Made by a program: the position numbers and the translations under genes
The notes under the pieces: model-generated
Database searches by the model: none
Told to the model about the DNA's origin: nothing
Seen by the model: the letters and a program-made list of their open reading frames with translations, nothing else
Shown: positions 53,864-62,072 of the stretch, piece after piece
How positions within the stretch are numbered: position 1 is the stretch's first letter
How the letters are laid out: each line of letters begins with the position of its first letter
NCBI RefSeq assembly: GCF_005484585.1
Contig: NZ_CP039435.1
Location: 434,001-498,000, forward strand
From: Brevundimonas sp. SGAir0440
GTDB taxonomy: Bacteria > Pseudomonadota > Alphaproteobacteria > Caulobacterales > Caulobacteraceae
DNA length: 64,000 bases
Direction of reading: 5' to 3'

Positions 53864-55816
53864 TTATGCCAGAACATCTCCGGCATCTCGCGGGTGACCG
53901 GCACGCCCCTCCCTTTGCCCGAAAAGAACGAAATGCTCTAGGGGGCGCTCGACGAAAGTGAGATCCGCGTATATGGCGCGATACCAAGACGGATCAAACC
54001 GACGGCTTGGCTTCAGCCCCAGCGATTCTCCAACTTGGATATAGTGGGCGAGCAACGAGGTGTTGGCGATGTCCTCGGGGAGCTGTCGTTTGTAAAACGC
54101 GGGATCGAACAGCGGGTTCGGCGATAGTCCCATTGCGTCCCCTCTGCGGATATAATGCAGCACCGGTGATTGGTTGATGGTCAGTCCAGCGTGCCGCGCT
54201 TGGCGTAGGTAGAAAGCTGTGTCGAAGAGGGCGCAGGGTTCCAATCCGTTGTGGCTTCCAACGGTGAGGAAGTGCTTCATTAAATCGTCAGCGGCCGCTG
54301 CTTTGCCCGCCTGAAGTGCATAAAAGTTCGGATCGAAGAGGCTGCTGCCATCCAGGTCTATCAGGTCTTCCAGTCTGAGGTCGGCAATGGAATGTCGTGC
54401 CCAGTTATCCTCAATCAGATCAAGCAGAGCGATCTCGTGAGCCGCGCCAAGGGCTCCTCCTGATGGTGCGGTGGCTTCGCCGACCAGCTTCGCCAGTCGC
54501 TTCCAGAAGTGACGATGATCGCCTTCTGCGTATTGGGCCACAACTTCTGTTGCTCTGTCAGGCGTATGCTCGATGACCGATTGCGAAAGTTGTTCCATCG
54601 GGCGAGGTGTCACGCCGACATAACGGTAAGGATTGTCGGTGGCATACTGGAATATCTTTCGACCAGCGACAGCAGCATCGATCAATAAACTCGAAAGGGA
54701 AGATGCTACGGCATCAACTCCGCGCAGCACCCGGGGAGTATGATAGTCTGTCAAAATTGCCGTGTGATCATCGAAACAGACCACATTATCCCTAATTAAC
54801 TCGGAGTAGTCGGCGGCGCTCTCCAGCGGATGAGGCTTAAGGATAAATAGCCACTCCCGATGTCTCGCCGCTAGCCGACCCAATACGTCGAGGGTCGACC
54901 CGGCTTCGGCATGGGCGCCCCAATGAAAGTTCGTGCCAACTAGAATGGTCTTTTCGAAATTAGCGCTCGGCACAGCCAGGCGAGCCTGGAGCGCGCCAGC
55001 ACCAGGAGCGACGGCCTCGGCGAGGCGAGAGCCGCCCGTGACGATGAAGGCGTCAGGGGGATTGGCACCGTTCGATACCTCCAGTCCGAGATAATGCCTG
55101 CGATTATCCTCAAAGAAGGCGCGGTGCTCATCGCCCCATGTGAGGACGTAATCCGATCCGAAGGAAATCGGACTGCCGAACTGCTCGATCCAGACCCCGT
55201 GCTGAAGCAAGTAGGTCGGAAGTGCTCGCATGCGTGCAGCAGTTACCAGCTGGCGACTCAGTGCGTGCGATTCCGTGACGCCGGATTCCGACGCCGACAA
55301 CATCACTGCGTCATTGAATCGATTCCAAGGGAGTTCCGCCACCCGCCGATAAAGGATGACCTCAATCCCAAGGGCGCGCAGAGCATGGCTGATCAAGACA
55401 CGCTGAATCGGAGTGGTGCCAGCACACTCTCGCAAAAACGCTACGGATCCTGTGTTCTTACGATTTGTCAAATCCACGACGGGTCGAAGATGCAAGAAGT
55501 CTTGTAGATGGTGAATGTTGAGTATCACCGGTCGGCGGATTAGGTTCGACGGACTCCACTTCTCACGGATATAAGCTACGTCTAGTAACTCTTCTATATC
55601 GACCTGAAATTGCTTGAGGTCGCTCACAGTTCTCGACTTGGTCAGAACTAGTTGAAGGGGACCTCGATCTGCTGCGTCCCCAAAGGGGTCGCTTTGCTGC
55701 CAAAGGCGAGTTACGCAAGGCATAAAATGCCCTTGGTGTGACCGGTCGGCTGGATGGTGAATGCGCTGATGTAGGGTCTCTATGACGTCGAACCCCGCCA
55801 TCGTCAGCAACTTCAC
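53864..55816 (-). CDS. GT-B type glycan transferase with C-terminal FDPxFY repeats; 5' part cut off by in-frame stop
   Basis: A 650-residue open frame that begins GTG directly after the TGA of the fragment upstream, in the same frame and with no ribosome binding site. The first about 65 residues (KLLTMAGFDVIETLHQRIHH) read as the end of a class I methyltransferase domain. A GT-B-like domain like those of capsule polysaccharide transferases follows (about 100-440; LLQHGVWIEQFG, YVLTWGDEHRAFF, FILKPHPLESAADY, ASSLSSLLIDAAVAGRK). The last about 155 residues are four repeats of about 38 residues starting F-D-x-x-F/W-Y and with H-Y/F and G inside. Probably one gene with the fragment at 55817-56209. 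Acceptor unknown. Confidence 0.78.
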   Translation of the reverse strand: MKLLTMAGFDVIETLHQRIHHPADRSHQGHFMPCVTRLWQQSDPFGDAADRGPLQLVLTKSRTVSDLKQFQVDIEELLDVAYIREKWSPSNLIRRPVILNIHHLQDFLHLRPVVDLTNRKNTGSVAFLRECAGTTPIQRVLISHALRALGIEVILYRRVAELPWNRFNDAVMLSASESGVTESHALSRQLVTAARMRALPTYLLQHGVWIEQFGSPISFGSDYVLTWGDEHRAFFEDNRRHYLGLEVSNGANPPDAFIVTGGSRLAEAVAPGAGALQARLAVPSANFEKTILVGTNFHWGAHAEAGSTLDVLGRLAARHREWLFILKPHPLESAADYSELIRDNVVCFDDHTAILTDYHTPRVLRGVDAVASSLSSLLIDAAVAGRKIFQYATDNPYRYVGVTPRPMEQLSQSVIEHTPDRATEVVAQYAEGDHRHFWKRLAKLVGEATAPSGGALGAAHEIALLDLIEDNWARHSIADLRLEDLIDLDGSSLFDPNFYALQAGKAAAADDLMKHFLTVGSHNGLEPCALFDTAFYLRQARHAGLTINQSPVLHYIRRGDAMGLSPNPLFDPAFYKRQLPEDIANTSLLAHYIQVGESLGLKPSRRFDPSWYRAIYADLTFVERPLEHFVLFGQREGRAGHPRDAGDVLA

Positions 55817-56209
55817 TCAGGTTGGCTTCGGCAAGAGCGAGCCGCCCTCTTCACCCCGCGGTCGCGTTGAGATACTGACCAGGGCGCGATCCTTCGTGAG
55901 CTGCGCGAAGTTGAAAAGAACGGTCGCGATCTGCGTCAACGGAGCCTGTTCTAGAACTCCCAGCGCCACCGTGAACCAGTCGCTGGAGGTGCGCTCCAAC
56001 TCCGCCCGCGATCGTCCGATCACCGACGGTCGCGGGTTTGGCGGCGCGGAAACGCCAACAGCTTCACCTGCCAACAAGATGACCGCGTAGCCTGCGGCTT
56101 CGCAAGCCTCTGTGAACTCACGCGAGGCGTGGCCAAGAACCAGCATCCGCTCGGCACCGAGTGCAATGCGATCAAGCTCTCTGACGAGTTGGTCGATAGA
56201 TGGATCCAG
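55817..56209 (-). pseudogene. Methyltransferase 5' fragment separated by in-frame TGA
   Basis: A 130-residue stretch, best read from a CTG at 56209 that follows AGGAGG (56215-56220) by five bases: it starts MDPSIDQLVRELDRIALG (CTG read as Met) and continues RMLVLGHASREFTEAC, which fits the SAM-binding strand of a class I methyltransferase. It ends SISTRPRGEEGG and LLPKPT before TGA. The next codons in the same frame read VKLLTMAGFDV. Relatives of this domain have Trp (TGG) between PT and the helix, so one base change TGG to TGA explains the split. ATG at 56146 is the only conventional start. No start codon exists between the upstream TAG (56255-56257) and 56209 except this CTG. Confidence 0.65.
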
Positions 56210-56214
56210 TTCGA

Positions 56215-56220
56215 CCTCCT
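56215..56220 (-). promoter_or_regulatory. Strong ribosome binding site before a CTG start
   Basis: On the minus strand AGGAGG is followed by TCGAA and CTG (56207-56209). It decides the start of the split methyltransferase gene, as no ATG, GTG or TTG lies in frame upstream of 56146. Confidence 0.55.
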
Positions 56221-56259
56221 GAATTCTGCGAGCAGTCCGTTTCCAGCCGGTCCGCTACG

Positions 56260-57552
56260 CTACGCGACAGGCAGACGGTCGGGGGGGAACGTGGCAGTTT
56301 GAAGACGCGGACCGATCAAGTCCAGGTGATCAATGGCGCATTGCGCATAGCTGAGGGGGGGGCGGATACTGGCGTAGAAGCGGTTCCACTGCTCTACGTC
56401 ATTCCCTGCTTGCAGAAGCGTGGATCGCCAAGCCAGCGCATTGCCAGCGCTGACGTGAAGCCCGTCGACGCCATGGGTGATCTTTTCAGCCATTCCACCT
56501 ATGTCAGAGCCGATCACAGGCCGGCCGTGAGCAAATGCTTCCTGGATCACCATAGGTGAATTTTCCCACCACACTGATGGAACGACCACCCAGTCGATGT
56601 TTTCCATGCGCGAAGACAGTTGGCTGGTCTCGTATGGCCCAATCCATTGCACCACACCTTCATCTTCGAGGGGGGCGCGTAGTTCATTCACCTCGTGCTG
56701 GAACGCGGCAGACTGATGTTCCAGATTAGCTCCATGAATCTCTAGGACGACCCGCTTTCGCTCCCGCTTCGACATCGAGGCCAACGCCTTCAGCAGAACC
56801 GACACCCCCTTGTACGGATTCACCTGTCCGAAGAAGGCGAAACGGTTACGAGTCTCGCTAACACCGAGCCGACGCGGCTCCAGCGGGGCGCGGTTGGTTT
56901 GGCCATTCTCGATGACGACGATCTTGTCGGCGGGGATGCCCCAATTAAGGTAGCGGTCTCTCAGAAAAGCCGAGGGGGCTATAAATTGGTCTACAAATTG
57001 GAAGAAATGCCGAAAGGTGTGGTTTCGAAGCCAGAAATCTTCCGGCGTACGCTCTGGAAAGCACCGGCTGCAGTCTTCCAGTCCAGACTCGTGACATAGG
57101 CGGAACGATCCTGTCTTGATCATTTGCCCGTTGTTATGACAGATGGCAATGTATTCGTGTAAAGTCAGTAAGATCTTTATTTCTGGATCAATTCTCTTGA
57201 TTACTGATAGGAATTCCAGTCCCAAGTGGATGAAATGGTGTGCGTGAACAATAGTTGGCTTCAGCGTTTGGATTAGTTCGCTAAAGTATCCAAAAACCTC
57301 GAAACGATTGGCCGCTTTCATTGTGAAAACGTCGGGCGTTCCTTGCTCCCAGAGATATTCGTTCAGCCTCCGCTGTGTGATGCGGCCCGTCGGCCCTCTC
57401 CTACGATCCGCGCGCGCAAGAAACCAGGACGCCTCGACAGAAGGGTTAGCGGCATATGCCTTAAAAAGATTATATGCGGCAATCTCGCCGCCTCCTTTGG
57501 AAAAGTCAGGGTGTCCGTGCGATATGGACAGAATTCTGTGTAGGTCAGTCAT
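56260..57552 (-). CDS. GT4 family glycosyltransferase
   Basis: A 430-residue GT-B enzyme. The N-terminus ILSISHGHPDFSKGGGEIA holds the Gly-rich acceptor loop; the C-terminal donor domain has NRFAFFGQVNPYKGVSVLL and WVVVPSVWWENSPMVIQEAF (E-x7-E) followed by GRPVIGSDIGGMAE. Its ATG overlaps the stop of the GT2 gene upstream (ATGA); the open frame could extend to 57657 but that part overlaps the GT2 gene. It probably adds a sugar in the island's glycan; donor unknown. Confidence 0.9.
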   Translation of the reverse strand: MTDLHRILSISHGHPDFSKGGGEIAAYNLFKAYAANPSVEASWFLARADRRRGPTGRITQRRLNEYLWEQGTPDVFTMKAANRFEVFGYFSELIQTLKPTIVHAHHFIHLGLEFLSVIKRIDPEIKILLTLHEYIAICHNNGQMIKTGSFRLCHESGLEDCSRCFPERTPEDFWLRNHTFRHFFQFVDQFIAPSAFLRDRYLNWGIPADKIVVIENGQTNRAPLEPRRLGVSETRNRFAFFGQVNPYKGVSVLLKALASMSKRERKRVVLEIHGANLEHQSAAFQHEVNELRAPLEDEGVVQWIGPYETSQLSSRMENIDWVVVPSVWWENSPMVIQEAFAHGRPVIGSDIGGMAEKITHGVDGLHVSAGNALAWRSTLLQAGNDVEQWNRFYASIRPPLSYAQCAIDHLDLIGPRLQTATFPPDRLPVA

Positions 57553-59405
57553 CAGAGCGCCTTTGATATCGGAGATTCTAGAAATTGTTTCCAGCGAGCT
57601 TGATGACGCGCCGCGTTGGCCAGAGTGATCTTGGACCGAAAATCGCTCTCGCCCCACAGAGCAAACGATTGTCGCTCAAGATGAGTAAGTTCAATGGTCG
57701 GCAGGTATCCTACCGTCATTCCATCTTGCCTGACTTTAAAGCAGAGGTCAGAGTCTTCGAAATCCCCGATCAAGTACCCGACATCCCAACCCCCTAGTCG
57801 AACGAAATCATCACGTCGCATCAGGGCGCACGCTCCGGTAATCAGTTCCATTCGGGCCAGGGTGACGTGAGAATCCGCCGCTGGGTCAAAACCCATTTTC
57901 ACGTGGTGGTTGATCCAGATGCCGAGACTTTCCAGCCGGCGGTTGATCATGCCTGCATGCTGAATGCCGCCTTCTGCAAACAGAAGGCGGGGGCCAATGA
58001 TGCCGATATCGGGGTTGTTGTCGAGCGCGGCGACCAACTGCTCCAGCCATCCTGGCTCCTTTGGAAAGACGTCGCTGTTTAGGAAAAGCAACGCGTCAGC
58101 TCGCGCATGCGCTGCGCCAAGGTTATTCGCTCCGGAGAAGCCTCGGTTTATACTACCCCAAATCCAAGTGAAGGGCGTACCGTACAGAGTGAGCAGTTCT
58201 TGGGCAGAGCCCATCATCGAAGGGATAAGGCGCTCATCGTCCACCACGTACAATATCTCGCAGTGATCACGAATATAGGGATCCAAGCTGAAGCACATCA
58301 GTTGGTGCTCAACGAAATCCATCCGACCATATAGTGGGATAACCACTGAGACTTTGGGGCTTGCGCATCGAAATCCGACCGTACTGACTTCAACGGGTAG
58401 TTCCTGCAGTCGCTCCTGGTGTCGCTCAACTATAGGCCCTAGGATCGGCCAGTCGATCGCACTTACCCGATCTATGAAGTTGGCGGGTGGACTGGGAACT
58501 GCGAACAGTTCCGCGGCGGCTTTTTTGGGATCGGCGCTGAGAATCTTAGGCGCAGTAAATCTGGCCAGCAGGCTGACGCCTTGGCGGCTGGCTGCATAGA
58601 AAGCACCGCCATGGCGAGGGCGTAAGCCAGGGACACGCACCATGAAGCCGACTTTGGGGTCAGCCACGTTCATTTGGTCGAACATGTTCAGAACGTCTGG
58701 CCTCTCCCACCACTGAGCGTTTTCGAACGAGCAAAGCCCGCCATCGTCATCTTCAATCCAGAACGTCGCCGGCTCCTCGTGAAGCGCCCAACCGCTGATC
58801 GCGCCGCCCGCGGTGTCGGGACCAATCACGCAGAAATCCACGGCGCCCGCCACGATTGGTCTGTCTGACCGCTCCTTCGGAAACGCCGAGAGGACTTCCA
58901 GCCAAGCGGCAGAGCCAAAAGGCCGCGCGGCGAGCTCCTCCATGACAAGATCGCCGACGTGCTCAAACGCCTCCGTAGTCGCCTTGTGTTCAACTAAAAG
59001 TGGCGTGGACGAAAGAACGCCGCCTACGCGTGGCCGCCATTTGAGCGTCAACGCTGTGGGGGTCTCATTGTTCACGTCCCACTGTGCGCATATGACGAAC
59101 CCGAGATACTCCGAGGCGGGTGTCTCTAGGAAGGCGGACACGTCTGGACGGGAAGCGCTCCGAACGCGGATTGCAAGCGGCGCTGAACCGCTTTGTAGCT
59201 CCAGAGCGGGATCTGGTTCGCTCGTCCAACCAAGAAGCAAGATTTTGCCACCGACCCGTAGGACGTGGTCGATCTTGATTGTAGCTTCTCCGCCGTCAAA
59301 TAGGACGCGATGGTGATGGCGTTGAAAGTCTGCCGCATCCAAGGCCTTAGGTGGAGAAGGCTGCGCTTTACCGCGCAGGTGAGACCAGGCTTGTTCGCGC
59401 ATCAT
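57552..59405 (-). CDS. GT2 family glycosyltransferase with large N-terminal beta modules
   Basis: A 617-residue protein. Residues about 35-300 are not a known transferase fold to me but contain two similar beta-rich modules (GGKILLLGWTSEPDPALEL near 52 and GGAISGWALHEEPATFWIE near 200). The GT2 domain (about 350-590) has KVSVVIPLYGRMDFVEHQL, YVVDDERLI, LFLNSDVFP and MRRDDFVRLGGWDVGYLIGDFEDSD. Two ATGs in tandem open the gene. It leads the minus-strand operon and faces the epimerase gene across a 187-base divergent region. The extra modules may bind the growing glycan. Confidence 0.87.
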   Translation of the reverse strand: MMREQAWSHLRGKAQPSPPKALDAADFQRHHHRVLFDGGEATIKIDHVLRVGGKILLLGWTSEPDPALELQSGSAPLAIRVRSASRPDVSAFLETPASEYLGFVICAQWDVNNETPTALTLKWRPRVGGVLSSTPLLVEHKATTEAFEHVGDLVMEELAARPFGSAAWLEVLSAFPKERSDRPIVAGAVDFCVIGPDTAGGAISGWALHEEPATFWIEDDDGGLCSFENAQWWERPDVLNMFDQMNVADPKVGFMVRVPGLRPRHGGAFYAASRQGVSLLARFTAPKILSADPKKAAAELFAVPSPPANFIDRVSAIDWPILGPIVERHQERLQELPVEVSTVGFRCASPKVSVVIPLYGRMDFVEHQLMCFSLDPYIRDHCEILYVVDDERLIPSMMGSAQELLTLYGTPFTWIWGSINRGFSGANNLGAAHARADALLFLNSDVFPKEPGWLEQLVAALDNNPDIGIIGPRLLFAEGGIQHAGMINRRLESLGIWINHHVKMGFDPAADSHVTLARMELITGACALMRRDDFVRLGGWDVGYLIGDFEDSDLCFKVRQDGMTVGYLPTIELTHLERQSFALWGESDFRSKITLANAARHQARWKQFLESPISKAL

Positions 59406-59422
59406 CGTGAGTCCTAAATTCT

Positions 59423-59468
59423 AGATCGGCTGCTCTCGGGTTGGGCGCCGATCTGGCACTAGCCGATC
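59423..59468. promoter_or_regulatory. Three GCCGATC boxes in the divergent island promoter region
   Basis: AGATCGGC (59423-59430) and GCCGATCT (59447-59454) form a perfect 8-base inverted repeat, and a third GCCGATC lies at 59462-59468. All are within the 187-base gap between the divergent GT2 and epimerase genes, so they are candidate operators for both arms of the island. Confidence 0.45.
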
Positions 59469-59592
59469 AATCGTAGCTGGTAAATCGTGGAATGCCCGGC
59501 CTTGATCTCCATGCGGCCGAATTGCCGGCATCTGCTGCTTGCCCGTTTACCCGACACCCGTTACGGCGTCGCGCATCTAACGAAAGGACGGC

Positions 59593-60549
59593 ATGGGCGT
59601 TCATCTGATCACGGGCGGAGCTGGTTTCATTGGTTGCAACCTCGCAGCCGCGCTTCTTAGGCGGGGCGCGCGCGTCATCGCTATGGATGACCTTTCTCGC
59701 GGCCGGCCCGATAACCTCAAGCAGGCGGCTGGCCTCGGCCGGCTAGACTTCTTCCAGATAGATTGTTCAGACGCCGAAGCTATGATGAAGGGCTTGGAAG
59801 GTGTCGATCACATTGACGCCGTTTGGCACTTGGCGGCCAACTCGGACATTCCGGCCGGCGTGGCTGATCCAAATGTCGATCTACGTCGAACGTTTCTTAC
59901 GACATTTGCAGTTCTGGATGTCATGCGCAGGCGAGGCGTGGAAGCGCTCCATTTTGCGTCGAGCTCTGCAATCTACGGTGATCATGGGGAACGCACCATT
60001 TTTGAGGATATGGGTCCTCTCCAGCCTATTTCCAACTATGGGGCCATGAAGCTTGCATCGGAAGCGCAGATTCGGGCGGCGGTGGAAGCCTGGCTGCCAC
60101 GCGCCAGCATTTTTCGCTTTCCCAATGTGATCGGAGTTCCAGCTACTCATGGCGTCATGCTGGATTTTTGTCGCAAGTTGAAAGCATCCCCGCATCTGCT
60201 GGAGGTTTTGGGCGACGGCAGGCAGCAAAAGTCATATCTTCACGTCGAAGATCTCGTGAGCGCTCTCCTACACATTGCCGGTTTGCCCGGACGCTATGAG
60301 GTATATAACGTCGGGCCTCACGACGAAGGCGTTTCCGTGAGATTCATCGCGGAGGCCGTCCGCGATATGGCCTTCCCCGCCGCCGATATCGTGTTTGGAT
60401 GCGAACCTCGTGGCTGGATCGGGGATGTGCCCCAGGTGCGATACTCGACTGAACGCCTGGCGAAAACAGGATGGACGCCGAAAATGTCATCGATCCAAGC
60501 CGTGCGGCGCGCCGCCGCTGAGATCATCAGTCAGGAGGTGGCTTTATAA
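59593..60549 (+). CDS. NAD-dependent epimerase/dehydratase (extended SDR)
   Basis: A 318-residue sugar nucleotide-modifying enzyme. The Rossmann motif is TGGAGFIGCNLAAALLRRG; the catalytic residues lie in FASSSAIYGDHG and YGAMKLASE (YxxxK). GCCTCA-like VYNVGPHDEGVSVRFIAEA supports an extended SDR. It resembles UDP-glucose 4-epimerases and GDP-sugar epimerases; substrate not settled, but the next genes make GDP-heptose, so a 6-deoxyheptose or other heptose precursor is possible. AAAGGAC precedes the ATG. Its stop overlaps the next gene by one base. Confidence 0.88.
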   Translation: MGVHLITGGAGFIGCNLAAALLRRGARVIAMDDLSRGRPDNLKQAAGLGRLDFFQIDCSDAEAMMKGLEGVDHIDAVWHLAANSDIPAGVADPNVDLRRTFLTTFAVLDVMRRRGVEALHFASSSAIYGDHGERTIFEDMGPLQPISNYGAMKLASEAQIRAAVEAWLPRASIFRFPNVIGVPATHGVMLDFCRKLKASPHLLEVLGDGRQQKSYLHVEDLVSALLHIAGLPGRYEVYNVGPHDEGVSVRFIAEAVRDMAFPAADIVFGCEPRGWIGDVPQVRYSTERLAKTGWTPKMSSIQAVRRAAAEIISQEVAL

Positions 60550-62072
60550 TGCAAGCCGTGATCCTAGCTGGCGGTAAGGGCACGCGCCTGGCCCCGCGTC
60601 TGGACGGCCGGCCAAAACCGCTCGTAGATGTTTGTGGTAGGCCGCTTCTTGCCCGTCAGCTCGAGGCGCTCGAAGCCCATGGGGTCGAAGAAGTGCTACT
60701 TTTGGTAAGTCACAAAGCTGAAATGATAGCCGCCTTCGTCGAAGAGCGCGAAAATCTGGCACACATACAGCTGATCGATGATGGGGAAGGGCGAGGCACT
60801 GCTGGAGCTCTATTAGCCGTATATAGAAGGCTCAAAGAACGTTTCTTGGTTGTGTATGGTGATACACTTTTCGACATCGATATACACCATATGGTTGATC
60901 ACCACCTGGCTACTGGAGCGGACGTTACCCTCTTGCTTCATCCTAACGACCACCCTGCTGACTCGGACTTAGTCGAGATGGATGGAAGGGGGTGGATATC
61001 CCGCTTTCATGCATATCCTCATCCTGAGGGCTCTGTGCTGGGCAATCTCGTGAACGGAGCATTTTATGTCTGCGAACGCGACGCTATAGAGAGCTGGCAG
61101 GACATGCAGGCTCCATGCGATCTCGCTAAAGACCTATTCCCTCAAATGTTGGCTGCTGGACGGCGGTTGAAAGGCTACAAAAGCCACGAGTACATAAAGG
61201 ATTTGGGCACACCTGCACGCTTGGACAAGGCTGAGCGGCATCTACGAGGTGGCGTTGTGAGCCGTGCCAGTCGACGGCATCTTCAAAAAGCCGTTTTTTT
61301 AGACCGAGACGGCACCTTGAATGCGCTAAACGGCTATATCACGCATCCAGACTCCTTGGAGCTTTTCAGGGGTGCAGGCGCTACCGTGAAGCGGCTAAAT
61401 GATGCCGAATACAGGGTGATTGTTGCCACTAACCAACCAGTCTTGGCACGAGGTGAATGTGATGATGAAACCTTGCAGCGTATTCATGCGAAAATAGAAA
61501 CTGAATTGGGACGCGCTGGAGCATACTTGGACGACATCCGTGTTTGCCCCCATCACCCAGACGGGGGCTTCGCGGGCGAAGTTAAGGAGCTCAAGTGCTT
61601 GTGCGACTGTCGCAAGCCAGCCCCAGGGCTTTTGCTGCAGGCTGCTAGGGATATGCGGATTGATCTTAGGCGTTCATGGATGGTGGGCGACAGCTCCGTC
61701 GACTTGGCCTGTGCGCGCGAAGCGGGCGTATCATCCGTTCTCGTGCTAACGGGTGAAATGGGGCGCGACGGCCGCTGTAGCGCCGCGCCCGACTTCGTAG
61801 CGGCCGATATCGGAGCCGCGGTAAGCTTGATCCTTGATCAGGTTCCCGCTGCTGAGGCGGCCGCTTCCGCCTGGCTATCCGATCTTCCAGCGGGCGTTGT
61901 TTTAATTTTTAGTGGCGGCTCGGACCAGGCGCGTAGATCAGTACGCGCTTTGTTCCGGCGAATAGAAAATGTGAAGACGGAGGGCTTGTCGTCCAACTTT
62001 GAGTTCGGGGGGGGCGATCGAAAGCAGAGGCTAAACGTGGATGTGGCCTATTGGGCGGCGATGCTTTCATGA
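60549..62072 (+). CDS. Fused heptose-1-phosphate guanylyltransferase / heptose bisphosphate phosphatase
   Basis: A 507-residue fusion. Residues 1-240 are a nucleotidyltransferase with VILAGGKGTRLAPRLDGRPKP (the GGxGTR motif) and VVYGDTLFDID, HddC-like. Residues about 248-430 are a HAD-IIIA phosphatase with FLDRDGTLN (nucleophile Asp252), VATNQ, zinc loop residues (Cys333, His335, Cys350/352/354) and WMVGDSSVDL, GmhB-like. The tail (about 435-507) matches no domain I know, but LIFSGGSDQARRSVRALFRR could be a worn P-loop. Together with GmhA and HddA this gives all activities for GDP-D-glycero-alpha-D-manno-heptose. Stop overlaps the hddA start (ATGA). Confidence 0.88.
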   Translation: MQAVILAGGKGTRLAPRLDGRPKPLVDVCGRPLLARQLEALEAHGVEEVLLLVSHKAEMIAAFVEERENLAHIQLIDDGEGRGTAGALLAVYRRLKERFLVVYGDTLFDIDIHHMVDHHLATGADVTLLLHPNDHPADSDLVEMDGRGWISRFHAYPHPEGSVLGNLVNGAFYVCERDAIESWQDMQAPCDLAKDLFPQMLAAGRRLKGYKSHEYIKDLGTPARLDKAERHLRGGVVSRASRRHLQKAVFLDRDGTLNALNGYITHPDSLELFRGAGATVKRLNDAEYRVIVATNQPVLARGECDDETLQRIHAKIETELGRAGAYLDDIRVCPHHPDGGFAGEVKELKCLCDCRKPAPGLLLQAARDMRIDLRRSWMVGDSSVDLACAREAGVSSVLVLTGEMGRDGRCSAAPDFVAADIGAAVSLILDQVPAAEAAASAWLSDLPAGVVLIFSGGSDQARRSVRALFRRIENVKTEGLSSNFEFGGGDRKQRLNVDVAYWAAMLS

